Assembly (NCBI RefSeq): GCF_010499245.1
Contig: NZ_JAAGOW010000005.1
Location: 1,240,001-1,304,000, forward strand
Reading direction: 5' to 3'
Length of the DNA stretch: 64,000 bases
Source of the DNA: Variovorax sp. WS11
GTDB lineage: Bacteria > Pseudomonadota > Gammaproteobacteria > Burkholderiales > Burkholderiaceae_C
Shown here: piece by piece, positions 45,889 through 53,982 of the stretch
How positions within the stretch are numbered: the stretch's first letter is position 1
Layout of the letters: each line of letters starts with the position of its first letter
Position numbers and translations under genes: made by a program
Notes under the pieces: model-generated
What the model was told of the DNA's origin: nothing
What the model saw: the letters and a program-made list of their open reading frames with translations, nothing else
The model's database searches: none

Positions 45889-46484
45889 TGCTGGACGCTG
45901 CCACCCTCTCGGCTGCGCTGCCCCGCTGGTGCGCGGCCGTACATGCGGCTGCGCCTGAGCTCAACGAGCTCGACGGCCGCCTTGGCGACGCCGACCTCGG
46001 CGCCACACTCGACAAGTGCGCTACGCTGGTCGAACAGTCCCTGCCCGAGATGCCCGACACCCTGGAAGGCATCTTCAAACGCTGCGCGCAGGCTTCTGCC
46101 AAGGCGTCCGGATCAAGCTTCGGCACGTTGCTGACCGTGGCCCTCATGACCAGTGCCAAGCGCTGCGCCGGCGTGACATTGCTCGACCATCCGCAGCTCG
46201 CGGCGCTGCTGGCCGAAGTGGTGACGACGCTCTCGGCGCGCGGCGGCGCAAACCTGGGAGACAAGACGGTGCTCGACGGCCTGCATGCCATCCACACGGC
46301 ACTCGCCGCATCGCCCGAAGGCGCCGAAGCCCGCCGCGTGGCCAGCGACGCGGCGCGTACCGCGCTCGACGCCTTCCGCGACAAGCCCAACCGCATCGGC
46401 CGCGCCCGCATGTTCGCCGACAGGACGATCGGCATGGACGACCCCGGCATGGTGGCGCTGCTGCGCATGGTTGACGCGCTCTAG
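45888..46484 (+). CDS. dhaL: Dihydroxyacetone kinase subunit DhaL
   Basis: A 198-residue helical protein of the nucleotide-binding DhaL type with ELNELDGRLGDADLGATL near residue 30, KASGSSFGTLLTVALMTSAK and GDKTVLDGLHAIHTALAA, ending RARMFADRTIGMDDPGMVAL. The metal-binding aspartates of the DGxxGDxDxG loop are kept (Asp29, Asp34, Asp36), but the usual His after the last Asp is Leu, a deviation from well-studied DhaL proteins. It transfers phosphate to the ketone held by DhaK. Its ATG shares a base with the DhaK stop. Confidence 0.88.
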   Translation: MLDAATLSAALPRWCAAVHAAAPELNELDGRLGDADLGATLDKCATLVEQSLPEMPDTLEGIFKRCAQASAKASGSSFGTLLTVALMTSAKRCAGVTLLDHPQLAALLAEVVTTLSARGGANLGDKTVLDGLHAIHTALAASPEGAEARRVASDAARTALDAFRDKPNRIGRARMFADRTIGMDDPGMVALLRMVDAL

Positions 46485-46538
46485 CTCCGAGTTTCCAGCC
46501 ACGACGACCACGTGCGACAGATCCAACGGGCCTAAGCA

Positions 46539-47951
46539 ATGAATTTCCCAAAGTCACGCGATGAGGTCGCCCGCGATGTGCTGGCCTTGTTGCCGCAGCT
46601 GCGCGAGCGGTTTGGCGATCGCCTCAGCACGTCTGGCGCGGTGCGCGAGCAGCATGGCCACGGCGAAGGGGTGCCGGACTCTGCGCCGCCCGATGCGGTG
46701 GTCTTTGCGCTCAACAACGAAGACGTCGCTTTCGTGGCGCGCGCCTGCTTCGACGCGCAGGTACCGATGATTCCGTTCGGCACCGGTACCTCGCTCGAAG
46801 GCCACGTTGTTGCCGTGCATGGTGGAGTCTGCGTGGATCTGTCGAGAATGAATGCGATCCTCGAGGTCGACGCGGATGCGCTCGATTGCCGGGTGCAGGC
46901 CGGCGTGACGCGCGAGGAGCTCAACGCGCACGTGCGCGCGCAGGGGCTGTTCTTCCCGATCGACCCTGGGGCGAATGCGTCCCTCGGCGGCATGGCATCG
47001 ACACGCGCATCGGGCACGGCAGCGGTGCGCTACGGCACGATGAGCGACGCGGTGCTAGGCCTGACGGTCGTCACGGCCGACGGCCGTATCGTGCGCACCG
47101 GTACCCGCGCCCGCAAGAGCGCCGCCGGTCTGGACTTGACACGCCTGTTCGTCGGAAGCGAAGGCATCTTGGGCTTCATCACCGAAGTGCAGTTGCGCCT
47201 GTGGGGCCTGCCGGAAATGGTGCAGGCAGCCGTGTGCCAGTTCCCGGACCTGGAATCTGCCATCTCAGTGGTGATTGGCGCACTTCAGGTCGGCGTGCCG
47301 GTGGCGCGAATCGAACTGCTCGACGAAGTGCAGATGGACGCCTGCAAGCGCTACTCGAAGCTCGACGAGTTCGAGGCAATGCCAACCCTGTTCATCGAGT
47401 TTCATGGATCGCCGGCGGCCGTGCGCGAGCAGGTCGCCACGATGCAATCGCTCGCCGAGGAGTCCGGCGGCAGCGGCTTCGCGTGGGCCGAGCGTCCGGA
47501 AGATCGCACGCGACTTTGGAAGGCACGCCACGAGTGTTACCACGCCAATCTTGCGCTGAGGCCCGGTTCCGCCCTGATTGGCACCGACGCCTGCGTTCCG
47601 ATATCGAACTTCGTCGCTTGTGTGATGGAAACGCGCGAGGACGTGCGTGCCAGCGGCCTGACGGCGCCGTTGGTCGGACACGCCGGCGACGGCAATTTCC
47701 ATCTCGGCATCGTGTTCGATCCCGCAAGCCCCGATGAGCGCACACGTGCCGACGGCCTGGCTGAGCGGGTGTCGATGCGGGCGATTCGGTATGGCGGCAC
47801 GTGCACCGGCGAACATGGCATTGGCCTGCACCGCATTCATCAGCTGGCAGCCGAACACGCCGAAGGCGTGGCGCTCATGCGCGCGCTGAAGAATGCGCTC
47901 GACCCGCGCGGAATCATGAACCCGGGAAAGATGCTGCCGGAAGTGCACTGA
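46539..47951 (+). CDS. FAD-linked oxidase, GlcD / D-lactate dehydrogenase type
   Basis: A 470-residue flavoprotein with the FAD-binding PCMH domain (DAVVFALNNEDVAFVARACF, VPMIPFGTGTSLEGHVVAV, FFPIDPGANASLGGMASTRA, VRYGTMSDAVLGLTVV, VGSEGILGFITE) and the C-terminal FAD-oxidase domain (VGHAGDGNFHLGIVF, GGTCTGEHGIGLHRI, ALDPRGIMNPGKM). These enzymes oxidise D-2-hydroxy acids (lactate, glycolate, 2-hydroxyglutarate) at the membrane or cytochrome level. It starts 54 bases after dhaL and closes the operon, where it probably oxidises a hydroxy-acid product such as glycolate or D-lactate. Confidence 0.92.
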   Translation: MNFPKSRDEVARDVLALLPQLRERFGDRLSTSGAVREQHGHGEGVPDSAPPDAVVFALNNEDVAFVARACFDAQVPMIPFGTGTSLEGHVVAVHGGVCVDLSRMNAILEVDADALDCRVQAGVTREELNAHVRAQGLFFPIDPGANASLGGMASTRASGTAAVRYGTMSDAVLGLTVVTADGRIVRTGTRARKSAAGLDLTRLFVGSEGILGFITEVQLRLWGLPEMVQAAVCQFPDLESAISVVIGALQVGVPVARIELLDEVQMDACKRYSKLDEFEAMPTLFIEFHGSPAAVREQVATMQSLAEESGGSGFAWAERPEDRTRLWKARHECYHANLALRPGSALIGTDACVPISNFVACVMETREDVRASGLTAPLVGHAGDGNFHLGIVFDPASPDERTRADGLAERVSMRAIRYGGTCTGEHGIGLHRIHQLAAEHAEGVALMRALKNALDPRGIMNPGKMLPEVH

Positions 47952-48213
47952 TGGACCGCACGCTGATCCAAGCTGCCCAATGAACGCTGACGGCTGGCAA
48001 ATGCCAATGGAGGTAGTTCGGCGAACTAGACACACACACACCGCATGGGACTCGCGGTATTGCATGAGCCCTTCTACATCCGACGCGCTAAGCGTCAGGT
48101 CTTGTTGCTGCTCGCTAGCCTGAAGAGACAGTCACGGACTTAGTGGGCTCCATGCAAATGCTGCCTCGATCCCCTTAGTTGCCAGAACATTGAGTACTTA
48201 AAGGAGATACCAA

Positions 48214-49200
48214 ATGCTGATGAAAACATACCTGCGTCAACTGGCCCTCATGGCAGGTCTGGCTGCTACACAGCTCACGTTCGGCTTGGGTAGCGCTGTC
48301 GCCCAGAGCTTTCCGAGTCGTCCGATCGAAATCGTGGTTCCCTACGCAGCCGGCGGCTCGACCGACGCTCTTGGAAGGGCTTTCGCGGATGCGAGTCGCA
48401 ACCACTCGTCGCAACCGATCGTCGTCGTGAACAAACCGGGCGCCGGGGGTTCGATCGCTGCGAACGAAATTATCAACTCCAAACCGGACGGTTACAAGCT
48501 AGGTCTCTTCACCAACGACGTCTTGACAACGCCATTGCTTGGTCTCGCAAAGTTCTCGTACTTGGATATCGAACCGATTGCACAACTGAACTTCGATCCT
48601 GTTTCGATCATTGTTCGATCGGACGCGAGCTGGAAAACAGTTGGCGAGTTTCTCGCCGCGGCGAAAGGCGCGCCCGATGGGCTACGCATCGGCACTACCG
48701 GGAATGGAACGCTCAGTCATTTGGCCGCCGCAGCGCTCGTCGACAAGACTGGGGCGAAACTTACGCCGATTCCGTATCAGGGCGCGTCGCCAGCAATTCA
48801 GTCGTTGCTCGGCGGCCACATCGAGGCAGTCACGGCAACTCCCCCGGAAGTGATCTCGCACGTTCAGGCTGGGACGCTTCGCATCATCCTCGTTTTGGCC
48901 GACCAGCGAAGCAAAGCTGCCCTGAGCGCGCCCACTGGCAAAGAGTCGGGGATCGACTTGTCCGTCGTCAGTTGGCGTTATCTGGGAGTGTCAAAAAAGA
49001 CGCCTGCGGATGTCGTCGCCAAACTGCGCCAGATCGCCGCAGACACTGCCAAGGACTCTGCCATGATTGCTGCATTGGAGAAGCAAAACATTGGCTATAA
49101 ATTCACCGACGGGCGAGAATTCCAGGCGGTGCTTGACAAAGAGCACGGCGTCATGAAAGACCTCATTACCAAGGTCAACATGCAACAGCAGGGCCGCTAG
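48214..49200 (+). CDS. Bug/TctC-family receptor (orphan)
   Basis: A 328-residue periplasmic receptor with signal peptide (GLAATQLTFGLGSAVAQSFP) and the motifs RPIEIVVPYAAGGSTDALGR, VNKPGAGGSIAANEIINSKP, DGYKLGLFT and IPYQGASPAIQSLLGGHIEA. The start at 48214 has a strong AAAGGAGAT site. Compared with its neighbours it uses more AT-rich codons, which hints at transfer from another genome. No catabolic or transporter gene adjoins it. The 260-base gap upstream (47952-48213) has no gene, only a CA run at about 48031-48041. Confidence 0.92.
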   Translation: MLMKTYLRQLALMAGLAATQLTFGLGSAVAQSFPSRPIEIVVPYAAGGSTDALGRAFADASRNHSSQPIVVVNKPGAGGSIAANEIINSKPDGYKLGLFTNDVLTTPLLGLAKFSYLDIEPIAQLNFDPVSIIVRSDASWKTVGEFLAAAKGAPDGLRIGTTGNGTLSHLAAAALVDKTGAKLTPIPYQGASPAIQSLLGGHIEAVTATPPEVISHVQAGTLRIILVLADQRSKAALSAPTGKESGIDLSVVSWRYLGVSKKTPADVVAKLRQIAADTAKDSAMIAALEKQNIGYKFTDGREFQAVLDKEHGVMKDLITKVNMQQQGR

Positions 49201-49234
49201 GTAGGTCGTCAGACGCAGCCAGGTCCCGCTCATT

Positions 49235-49440
49235 GAGAAGAAGCGCAGGACCTTTGCGACCTGCTGCAACGGTCCGTCCACGTCCTGCCCGGGGCCCAGG
49301 TCCGAAGGTCATCCGGTCGGGGGTTTGCCGATCGAGGTCTTCAGGCATTCCACGTGTGGAACTCGATGCCGTTCATCCGGGCGGCCGACAGCAGGCCTTC
49401 CGGGGTGGCGACCTCGAACAGCGGGTCATGGCACGGCCAC
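49235..49440 (-). pseudogene. Remnant of a LigD-type DNA ligase polymerase domain
   Basis: Read leftward and across two frame breaks the sequence gives PLFEVATPEGLLSAARMNGI, EFHTWNA, EDLDRQTPDRMTF, DLGPGQDV and LQQVAKVLR. This matches the start of the LigD primase-polymerase domain (xxxMNxIEFHTWNAxxxxxxxPDRxxFDLDPGxxV...VQxAAxxxR). The frameshifts and the missing rest show a dead fragment. It separates the orphan Bug gene from the riboswitch. Confidence 0.7.
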
Positions 49441-49552
49441 TGTGCCGGCTCCAGTCCCCGGATGCCGACCCTCGAGCGGGTCGGCCGCTGGCAGCGCGCC
49501 GCCCGATCGACACGAAGTGCAGCGGCACGCGTGAGGCACATGTAAAATCGAC

Positions 49553-49630
49553 CGCGCTCCGGGGTGCACGCGACAGTGCTGAGATTCAAACCCGCGAACT
49601 TGAACCGGTTAATGCCGGCGGAAGAAGAGC
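49553..49630 (+). promoter_or_regulatory. TPP (thiamine pyrophosphate) riboswitch
   Basis: The THI-box elements appear in order: CTCCGGGGTGC (49557-49567), GCTGAGATT (49578-49586), ACCCGCGAACTTGAACC, then GGTTAATGCCGGCGGAAGA. GCTC before and GAGC after the core can close helix P1. Match to the TPP riboswitch consensus (GGGGTGC...CTGAGA...ACCC...GAACxTGAxCxGGxTAATxCCxGCGxAGGxA) is good at every conserved block. It precedes the LuxE/LuxC/ABC/SDR operon on the same strand. High thiamine pyrophosphate should switch the operon off. Confidence 0.93.
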
Positions 49631-49633
49631 TTT

Positions 49634-49671
49634 CACCTTGACCCGTCGGCGATCCTGCCTGGGTCAAGGTG
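49634..49671 (+). promoter_or_regulatory. Expression platform hairpin of the TPP riboswitch
   Basis: CACCTTGACCC (49634-49644) and GGGTCAAGGTG (49661-49671) form a perfect 11-bp inverted repeat with a 16-base loop. No U-run follows, so it is more likely a regulatory stem (alternative fold or rho-related) than a classic terminator. It lies between the aptamer and the AAGGAG site at about 49700. Confidence 0.65.
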
Positions 49672-49711
49672 GCCTTCGGAGCATCCGTTCGACGGTCACG
49701 AAGGAGTCCTC

Positions 49712-49864
49712 ATGAACAGCATCTCTGCAGAGCGGCCCACGCACACGACGGGTGTTGTGGCCCATGCCTTCCGGTATCCGTGCCTGCGGTCCGCCGCCAA
49801 CTCCGGCGGCCCGTTGAACCCTGGGCACGCGCCCGAAGCGATGCGGCTCCTGCCGATGAATTGA
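49712..49864 (+). CDS. Small ORF (50 aa) between the TPP riboswitch and the LuxE-like gene
   Basis: The ATG at 49712 follows a perfect AAGGAG site with ideal spacing. The 50-codon product (MNSISAERPTHTTGVVAHAF to EAMRLLPMN) ends with TGA directly followed by the ATG of the LuxE-like gene, so translation of the two is probably coupled. The LuxE-like gene has no good site of its own. It has one Cys and several Pro and Gly and matches no family I know. It may be a regulatory leader peptide, a translational coupler or a precursor peptide. Confidence 0.55.
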   Translation: MNSISAERPTHTTGVVAHAFRYPCLRSAANSGGPLNPGHAPEAMRLLPMN

Positions 49865-50986
49865 ATGTCAAACCATCCGGACCACAACGCCGCCGGGGCC
49901 ACCATGCGTGCAACCGACGAAATAGTCGCTGACGTCCTCGCCTTCATCGAGCAGGACGGGTGTACCGACGACGACTTCAATCGCCTGGCATTGCGCCTGT
50001 TCGCCCACCAGTACGGCAACAATCAGGCGTACCGGCGCTTCTGCCGGCAGCGCGGCGCCACCCTGCGCGACGTGAAGCGCTGGAGCGACATCCCGGCAGT
50101 GCCGATCGACGCCTTCAAGGAGTTGGACCTGCGGTGCGAGCCGCCGGCCGCAACGGACCGCATCTTCATGACCAGCGGCACGACGCGCAGCGAGGTGAAG
50201 GGCCGTCATCATCATCCGACGCTGGCGGTCTACGACCGGTCGATGATCCGCAACTTCTCCAGCCGGTTCATGCACGGCTGCGGCCGGATGCGCTTCGGGA
50301 TCCTGTTCCCCACGGAAACCGTGCTGCCCAATTCCTCACTGGCCCACTACCTTGCGCTTGCTCTGCGTGAATTCGGCACCGAGGAGAGTCGTTACTTCGT
50401 GAGCCCGCAGGGACTGGATGGCCGCGGCCTGTGCGATGCACTGGCGGACGCTGAACGCCTCGGCCGGCCTTACGCTCTGCTCGGCGCCAGCTACAGCTTC
50501 GTGCACCTGATCGACGAGCTCAAGCAGCGCGGAAAATCGTTCCACCTGCCGGCGGGCAGTCGGGTGCTGGACACCGGTGGCTACAAGGGACAGTCGCGCG
50601 AATTGCCACTCGACGCCTTCTATGCGGAGCTGTCCGCGCGGCTTGGCGTCGAACGATCGCAGTGCATCAACATGTATGGCATGACCGAGCTGAGCACGCA
50701 GTTCTACGACGCGGGCAATGCGGTCGTGCCGTCGGTGAAGTCCGGGCCGCACTGGATCCGATCCCGCCTGGTCGACCCGCTCACGAGCCGCGAAGTCGCG
50801 CAGGGCGAACGCGGCATCTTGGTCCATTGCGACCTTGCCAACTTCAATTCCGTGACCACCATCCTGACCGAGGACGTAGGCCAGGCAGCCGATGGCGGGT
50901 TCCTGCTGCTCGGTCGCGCCGAGGGCGCGCAGGCCAAGGGTTGCTCGCTGGCGGTGGAGGAATTCATCCGGGCGGCAGCGGCATGA
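49865..50986 (+). CDS. LuxE-like acyl-protein synthetase (acid activation)
   Basis: A 373-residue adenylate-forming enzyme of the LuxE family. It shows a phosphate-loop-like FMTSGTTRSEVKGRHHHP at about 102-119, GILFPTETVLPNSSLAHYLA, VLDTGGYKGQSRELPLDAFY, INMYGMTELSTQFYD (A5-like), ILTEDVG, and near the C-terminus GCS with Cys360, close to the acylated Cys of LuxE in luminous bacteria. LuxE activates a carboxylic acid with ATP and passes it to LuxC. It opens the riboswitch-controlled operon and overlaps the LuxC-like gene by 4 bases. luxA and luxB are absent, so the role is not light production. Confidence 0.88.
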   Translation: MSNHPDHNAAGATMRATDEIVADVLAFIEQDGCTDDDFNRLALRLFAHQYGNNQAYRRFCRQRGATLRDVKRWSDIPAVPIDAFKELDLRCEPPAATDRIFMTSGTTRSEVKGRHHHPTLAVYDRSMIRNFSSRFMHGCGRMRFGILFPTETVLPNSSLAHYLALALREFGTEESRYFVSPQGLDGRGLCDALADAERLGRPYALLGASYSFVHLIDELKQRGKSFHLPAGSRVLDTGGYKGQSRELPLDAFYAELSARLGVERSQCINMYGMTELSTQFYDAGNAVVPSVKSGPHWIRSRLVDPLTSREVAQGERGILVHCDLANFNSVTTILTEDVGQAADGGFLLLGRAEGAQAKGCSLAVEEFIRAAAA

Positions 50987-52452
50987 CGACCCTCTACGCG
51001 ACCGCTGGTTACTTGCCTGGCCTGGCGCCGGCGGACGTGCAGTGGCAACCTCTGGTCTTCGAGTCGGGCGCCACGCGGCTCGAAGTCGCCGTGCCCGTGT
51101 TGAGCCCGCAGCAGATGACGGCGCTCGCCTTGCGGGTCAAGCAGGCCAGCCGCCTCCATCTGAAGACGATGACCGTGTCGCAGATCGTGGCCGTGGTGGA
51201 TTGCGCGATCGCCCGCCTGCTCGACCCGGCCGACGCCTACCGCAGACAGGCCGACCGGCTGCTGCCGATCACCAGCGGCTACGACGCCGGCATGGTTCGC
51301 CTGGGACTCACGGCTTTTTTCAAGACTTTTCGTGCGCCGCAACTGCACCGCTTCGTCGCCGAGGACTTCGCCAATCCCAAAGTGCTGGACGAGTTCCAGC
51401 CGCGACCCAAGGGCGGCGCGGCCAGAGCGCTCGGGCCGGATCTGCTGGTTCACAGCTGGGCCGGCAACGTTCCGGCCCTGCCGCTGTGGAGCCTGGTCTG
51501 CGGATTGCTGGTGAAGGCCGGCAACATCGGCAAGCTGCCGAGCGCGGAGCCGCTGTTCGCGAGCCTGTTCGCGCGGCTGCTGGCCGAGGTTCACCCGCCG
51601 CTGGCCGATTGCCTGGCCGTGGTGTGGTGGAAAGGCGGCGAGGAGGAACAGGCGTGCGCCCTCTACGCTGAGGCAGACACGGTGCTCGCCTACGGCGCCA
51701 ACGATTCGCTGGCACAGATCCGCCGTCGGCTGCCGGTCACGACGCGCTTTCTGCCGCACGGCCACAAGCTGGGCTTCGGCCTGGTGAGCGCCGCGGCCCT
51801 CGACACGCTGCGCGGGCCGGCGACGGCACGACTGGCCGCTTGGGACGTGATGCGCTACGACCAGCAGGGCTGCTATTCGCCCCATGTCTTCTACGTGGAA
51901 CGCGGCGGCAAGGTGTCGCCGCGCGAGTTCGCGCAGTACCTCGCCAGCGAGCTCGCCAACCTGCAGAGCCGCTTCCCGCGCCGGGCCCTGGCGCTGGAGG
52001 AGTCAGCCGCTGTCGCCGGATGGCGGCAGGCCATCGAGCTGCAGTCGATGTCGGCGAGCGGCGCGTTTGTCGGCGAGCTGATCGGCGAGTACGGTGCGGC
52101 CTTTTGCGTCGCTTACGCCGATGAACCACTGGCCTTGGCCCCCACGGCGCTGAATCGGAGTGTTCAGGTCGTCGCGGTCGACTCGCTGGAACAGGTGATC
52201 GCGCAAGCGGAAGCGCACTCCCTTTTCCTGCAGACGGCGGGCGTGGCGGCCGCACCGGCAGAACTGTTCCGCCTGTCGGAGTTGCTGGGCGCAGCCGGCG
52301 TGACCCGCATCACCGCCATCGGATCGATGACCTCGCCGGAGGCGGGCTGGCATCACGACGGCCGGTTCAACCTGCTGGACCTGGTGCGGATGGTCGAGAT
52401 CGAGCAGTCGGCAGAATCTGCCGCCGACGCGCTGGCACCGTACGCGGATTAG
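50983..52452 (+). CDS. LuxC-like acyl-CoA/acyl-protein reductase
   Basis: A 489-residue protein of the LuxC family (aldehyde-dehydrogenase fold). It has VVDCAIARLLDPADAYRRQA, DRLLPITSGYDAGMVRLGLT, FQPRPKGGAARALGPDLLVH, WAGNVPALPLWSLVCGLLVK with a KAGNIGKLPSAEP segment (the nucleotide-binding region), VVWWKGGEEEQ, and YDQQGCYSPHVFYVERGGKV, where the Cys is in the usual catalytic context. LuxC reduces an activated acyl group to the aldehyde with NADPH. It is encoded directly after the LuxE-like gene with a 4-base overlap, and the pair forms an acid reductase. The substrate is unknown. Confidence 0.9.
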   Translation: MTTLYATAGYLPGLAPADVQWQPLVFESGATRLEVAVPVLSPQQMTALALRVKQASRLHLKTMTVSQIVAVVDCAIARLLDPADAYRRQADRLLPITSGYDAGMVRLGLTAFFKTFRAPQLHRFVAEDFANPKVLDEFQPRPKGGAARALGPDLLVHSWAGNVPALPLWSLVCGLLVKAGNIGKLPSAEPLFASLFARLLAEVHPPLADCLAVVWWKGGEEEQACALYAEADTVLAYGANDSLAQIRRRLPVTTRFLPHGHKLGFGLVSAAALDTLRGPATARLAAWDVMRYDQQGCYSPHVFYVERGGKVSPREFAQYLASELANLQSRFPRRALALEESAAVAGWRQAIELQSMSASGAFVGELIGEYGAAFCVAYADEPLALAPTALNRSVQVVAVDSLEQVIAQAEAHSLFLQTAGVAAAPAELFRLSELLGAAGVTRITAIGSMTSPEAGWHHDGRFNLLDLVRMVEIEQSAESAADALAPYAD

Positions 52453-52460
52453 GATCGGTC

Positions 52461-53207
52461 GTGAGCTTCCTCGACATCGAGAAGGTAGGTTTCACCTACC
52501 CCGGCTGGCCGCCGGTGGTGCGCAGCGTCGACTGGAGCATCGCGCAAGGCGAGTTCCATTGCCTGGTCGGGCGCAGCGGCTGCGGCAAGACGACGTTGCT
52601 CAAGCTCGCCGCGGGCCTGCTGCATCCCCACGCGGGCAGCATCCGGTTGCAGGGCAAGGAGGTGGTTGCGCCCGGGCCGCAACTCGGCTTCGTGTTCCAG
52701 TCGCCCACCCTGCTCGAGTGGCATCGCGTGATCGACAACGTCCTGCTGCCGGTGTCGCTGCAACACAAGCCGACTGCGCAGGAGATCGACAAGGCGCGGC
52801 AATTGCTGGCGCTGCTCGGTCTGTCAGCCCATGCGCAGCATTACCCCCGGCAGTTGTCGGGCGGCCAACAGAGCCGCGTGGCCCTGGCGCGTGCATTGAT
52901 CCTGGAGCCGGCGTTGCTGCTGCTGGACGAACCTTTTGCCGCACTGGACGCGATCACTCGCGGCGAGCTGCAGGACGACCTGCTGCACATGTGCCGCCTG
53001 CGCCGCACCACCGTCCTGTTCGTGACGCACGACATCGCCGAGGCGGTGTATCTGGGCGACCGGGTCGCGGTGATGGACAGCGGCCGGATCGTCCAGGACG
53101 TCCGCGTCGAGGTGAGCAAACCGCGCGCGCCGGCGATGCGGTACGGCGCGGCCTTCAACCGGCATTGCGCGCAGGTGCGCGGCGCGATGGACAGGGAGAC
53201 GGCATGA
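52461..53207 (+). CDS. ABC transporter ATPase, NitT/TauT (ThiZ-like) type
   Basis: A 248-residue ATPase from the GTG at 52461, with Walker A GRSGCGKTT, Q-loop GFVFQSPTLLEWHRVIDNVL, signature LSGGQQSRVALARAL, Walker B LLLLDEPFAALD and the H-loop FVTHDIAEAV. This subfamily drives import of nitrate, sulfonates and thiamine precursors. It lies 8 bases after the LuxC-like gene and overlaps the permease gene by 4 bases. Control by a TPP riboswitch points to a thiamine-related substrate, as in ThiXYZ systems for hydroxymethylpyrimidine compounds. Confidence 0.92.
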   Translation: MSFLDIEKVGFTYPGWPPVVRSVDWSIAQGEFHCLVGRSGCGKTTLLKLAAGLLHPHAGSIRLQGKEVVAPGPQLGFVFQSPTLLEWHRVIDNVLLPVSLQHKPTAQEIDKARQLLALLGLSAHAQHYPRQLSGGQQSRVALARALILEPALLLLDEPFAALDAITRGELQDDLLHMCRLRRTTVLFVTHDIAEAVYLGDRVAVMDSGRIVQDVRVEVSKPRAPAMRYGAAFNRHCAQVRGAMDRETA

Positions 53208-53971
53208 AGCTGACCGCCGCGCGCACGCACGTCTACTCCTGGGCGCTTCTGCTCGCGCTGCTCGCGGGATGGGAGCTGGCATCGCGCGGCTCCGGCGTTT
53301 CCGCCCTGGTCCTGCCGGCGCCCTCCGCAGTGATGAAATCCCTTTGGATGGGCCTGTCCACCGGCTATCTGTGGCCCCACATCCGCACGACCGGCCTCGA
53401 GCTGGTGCTCGGGCTGTTCAGCGGCTGCTTGATTGGTTTCATCAGCGGGGTGGCGATGGCCGAATCGACGCTGCTGCAACGCGTGCTGAAGCCTTACATC
53501 GTGATCAGCCAGGTCATTCCCAAACTGGCGCTGGCGCCGCTCTTCATCGTGTGGTTCGGCTTCGGCATGACGTCGACGGTGGTGATCACGGCGCTGATCT
53601 GCTTTTTCCCGCTGATGGAAAACACCGTGACGAGCCTGCAGCAGGTCGACCCGCAACGGCTGGAGCTGTTTCGGATGCTGGGCGCCACGCGGCGTCAGAC
53701 ACTCCTGCGCCTGAAGTTGCCTTCGGGCCTGCCCGGCATCCTGGCGGGACTGCGGGTGGCGGTGGTGCTTGCGCTGGTCGGGGCGGTCGTCGGCGAGTTC
53801 ATCGGCGCCAGCCAGGGGCTGGGCGCGCTGATCATCGCCTCGCAAGGAATGATGGACACGCCGCTGATGTTCGCGGTGCTGGTGGTCATCGCCGCGCTCG
53901 GCCTGCTGCTGTACCAAGTCACGCTCGCGGTCGAGAAACGACTGCTGCTGCCCTACACCCGAATCTCATGA
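53204..53971 (+). CDS. ABC transporter permease, NitT/TauT (ThiX-like) type
   Basis: A 255-residue membrane protein with about six helices, starting HVYSWALLLALLAGWELASR. It shows the family loops LVLPAPSAVMKSLW, SQVIPKLALAPLFIVWFGFG and the EAA motif region LFRMLGATRRQTLLRLKLPS followed by GILAGLRVAVVLALVGAVVG EFIGAS. It overlaps the ATPase gene by 4 bases and is followed 11 bases later by the binding-protein gene, completing an importer. Confidence 0.92.
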   Translation: MKLTAARTHVYSWALLLALLAGWELASRGSGVSALVLPAPSAVMKSLWMGLSTGYLWPHIRTTGLELVLGLFSGCLIGFISGVAMAESTLLQRVLKPYIVISQVIPKLALAPLFIVWFGFGMTSTVVITALICFFPLMENTVTSLQQVDPQRLELFRMLGATRRQTLLRLKLPSGLPGILAGLRVAVVLALVGAVVGEFIGASQGLGALIIASQGMMDTPLMFAVLVVIAALGLLLYQVTLAVEKRLLLPYTRIS

Positions 53972-53982
53972 AGGAAACGTCC

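Noticed and set aside
48031..48041. CA-dinucleotide run
   Set aside because: Short, intergenic, not part of a recognisable element.
49865..52452. Bioluminescence (lux) operon
   Set aside because: LuxE- and LuxC-like genes are present but no luciferase (luxA/luxB) or luxD, and the leader is a TPP riboswitch.
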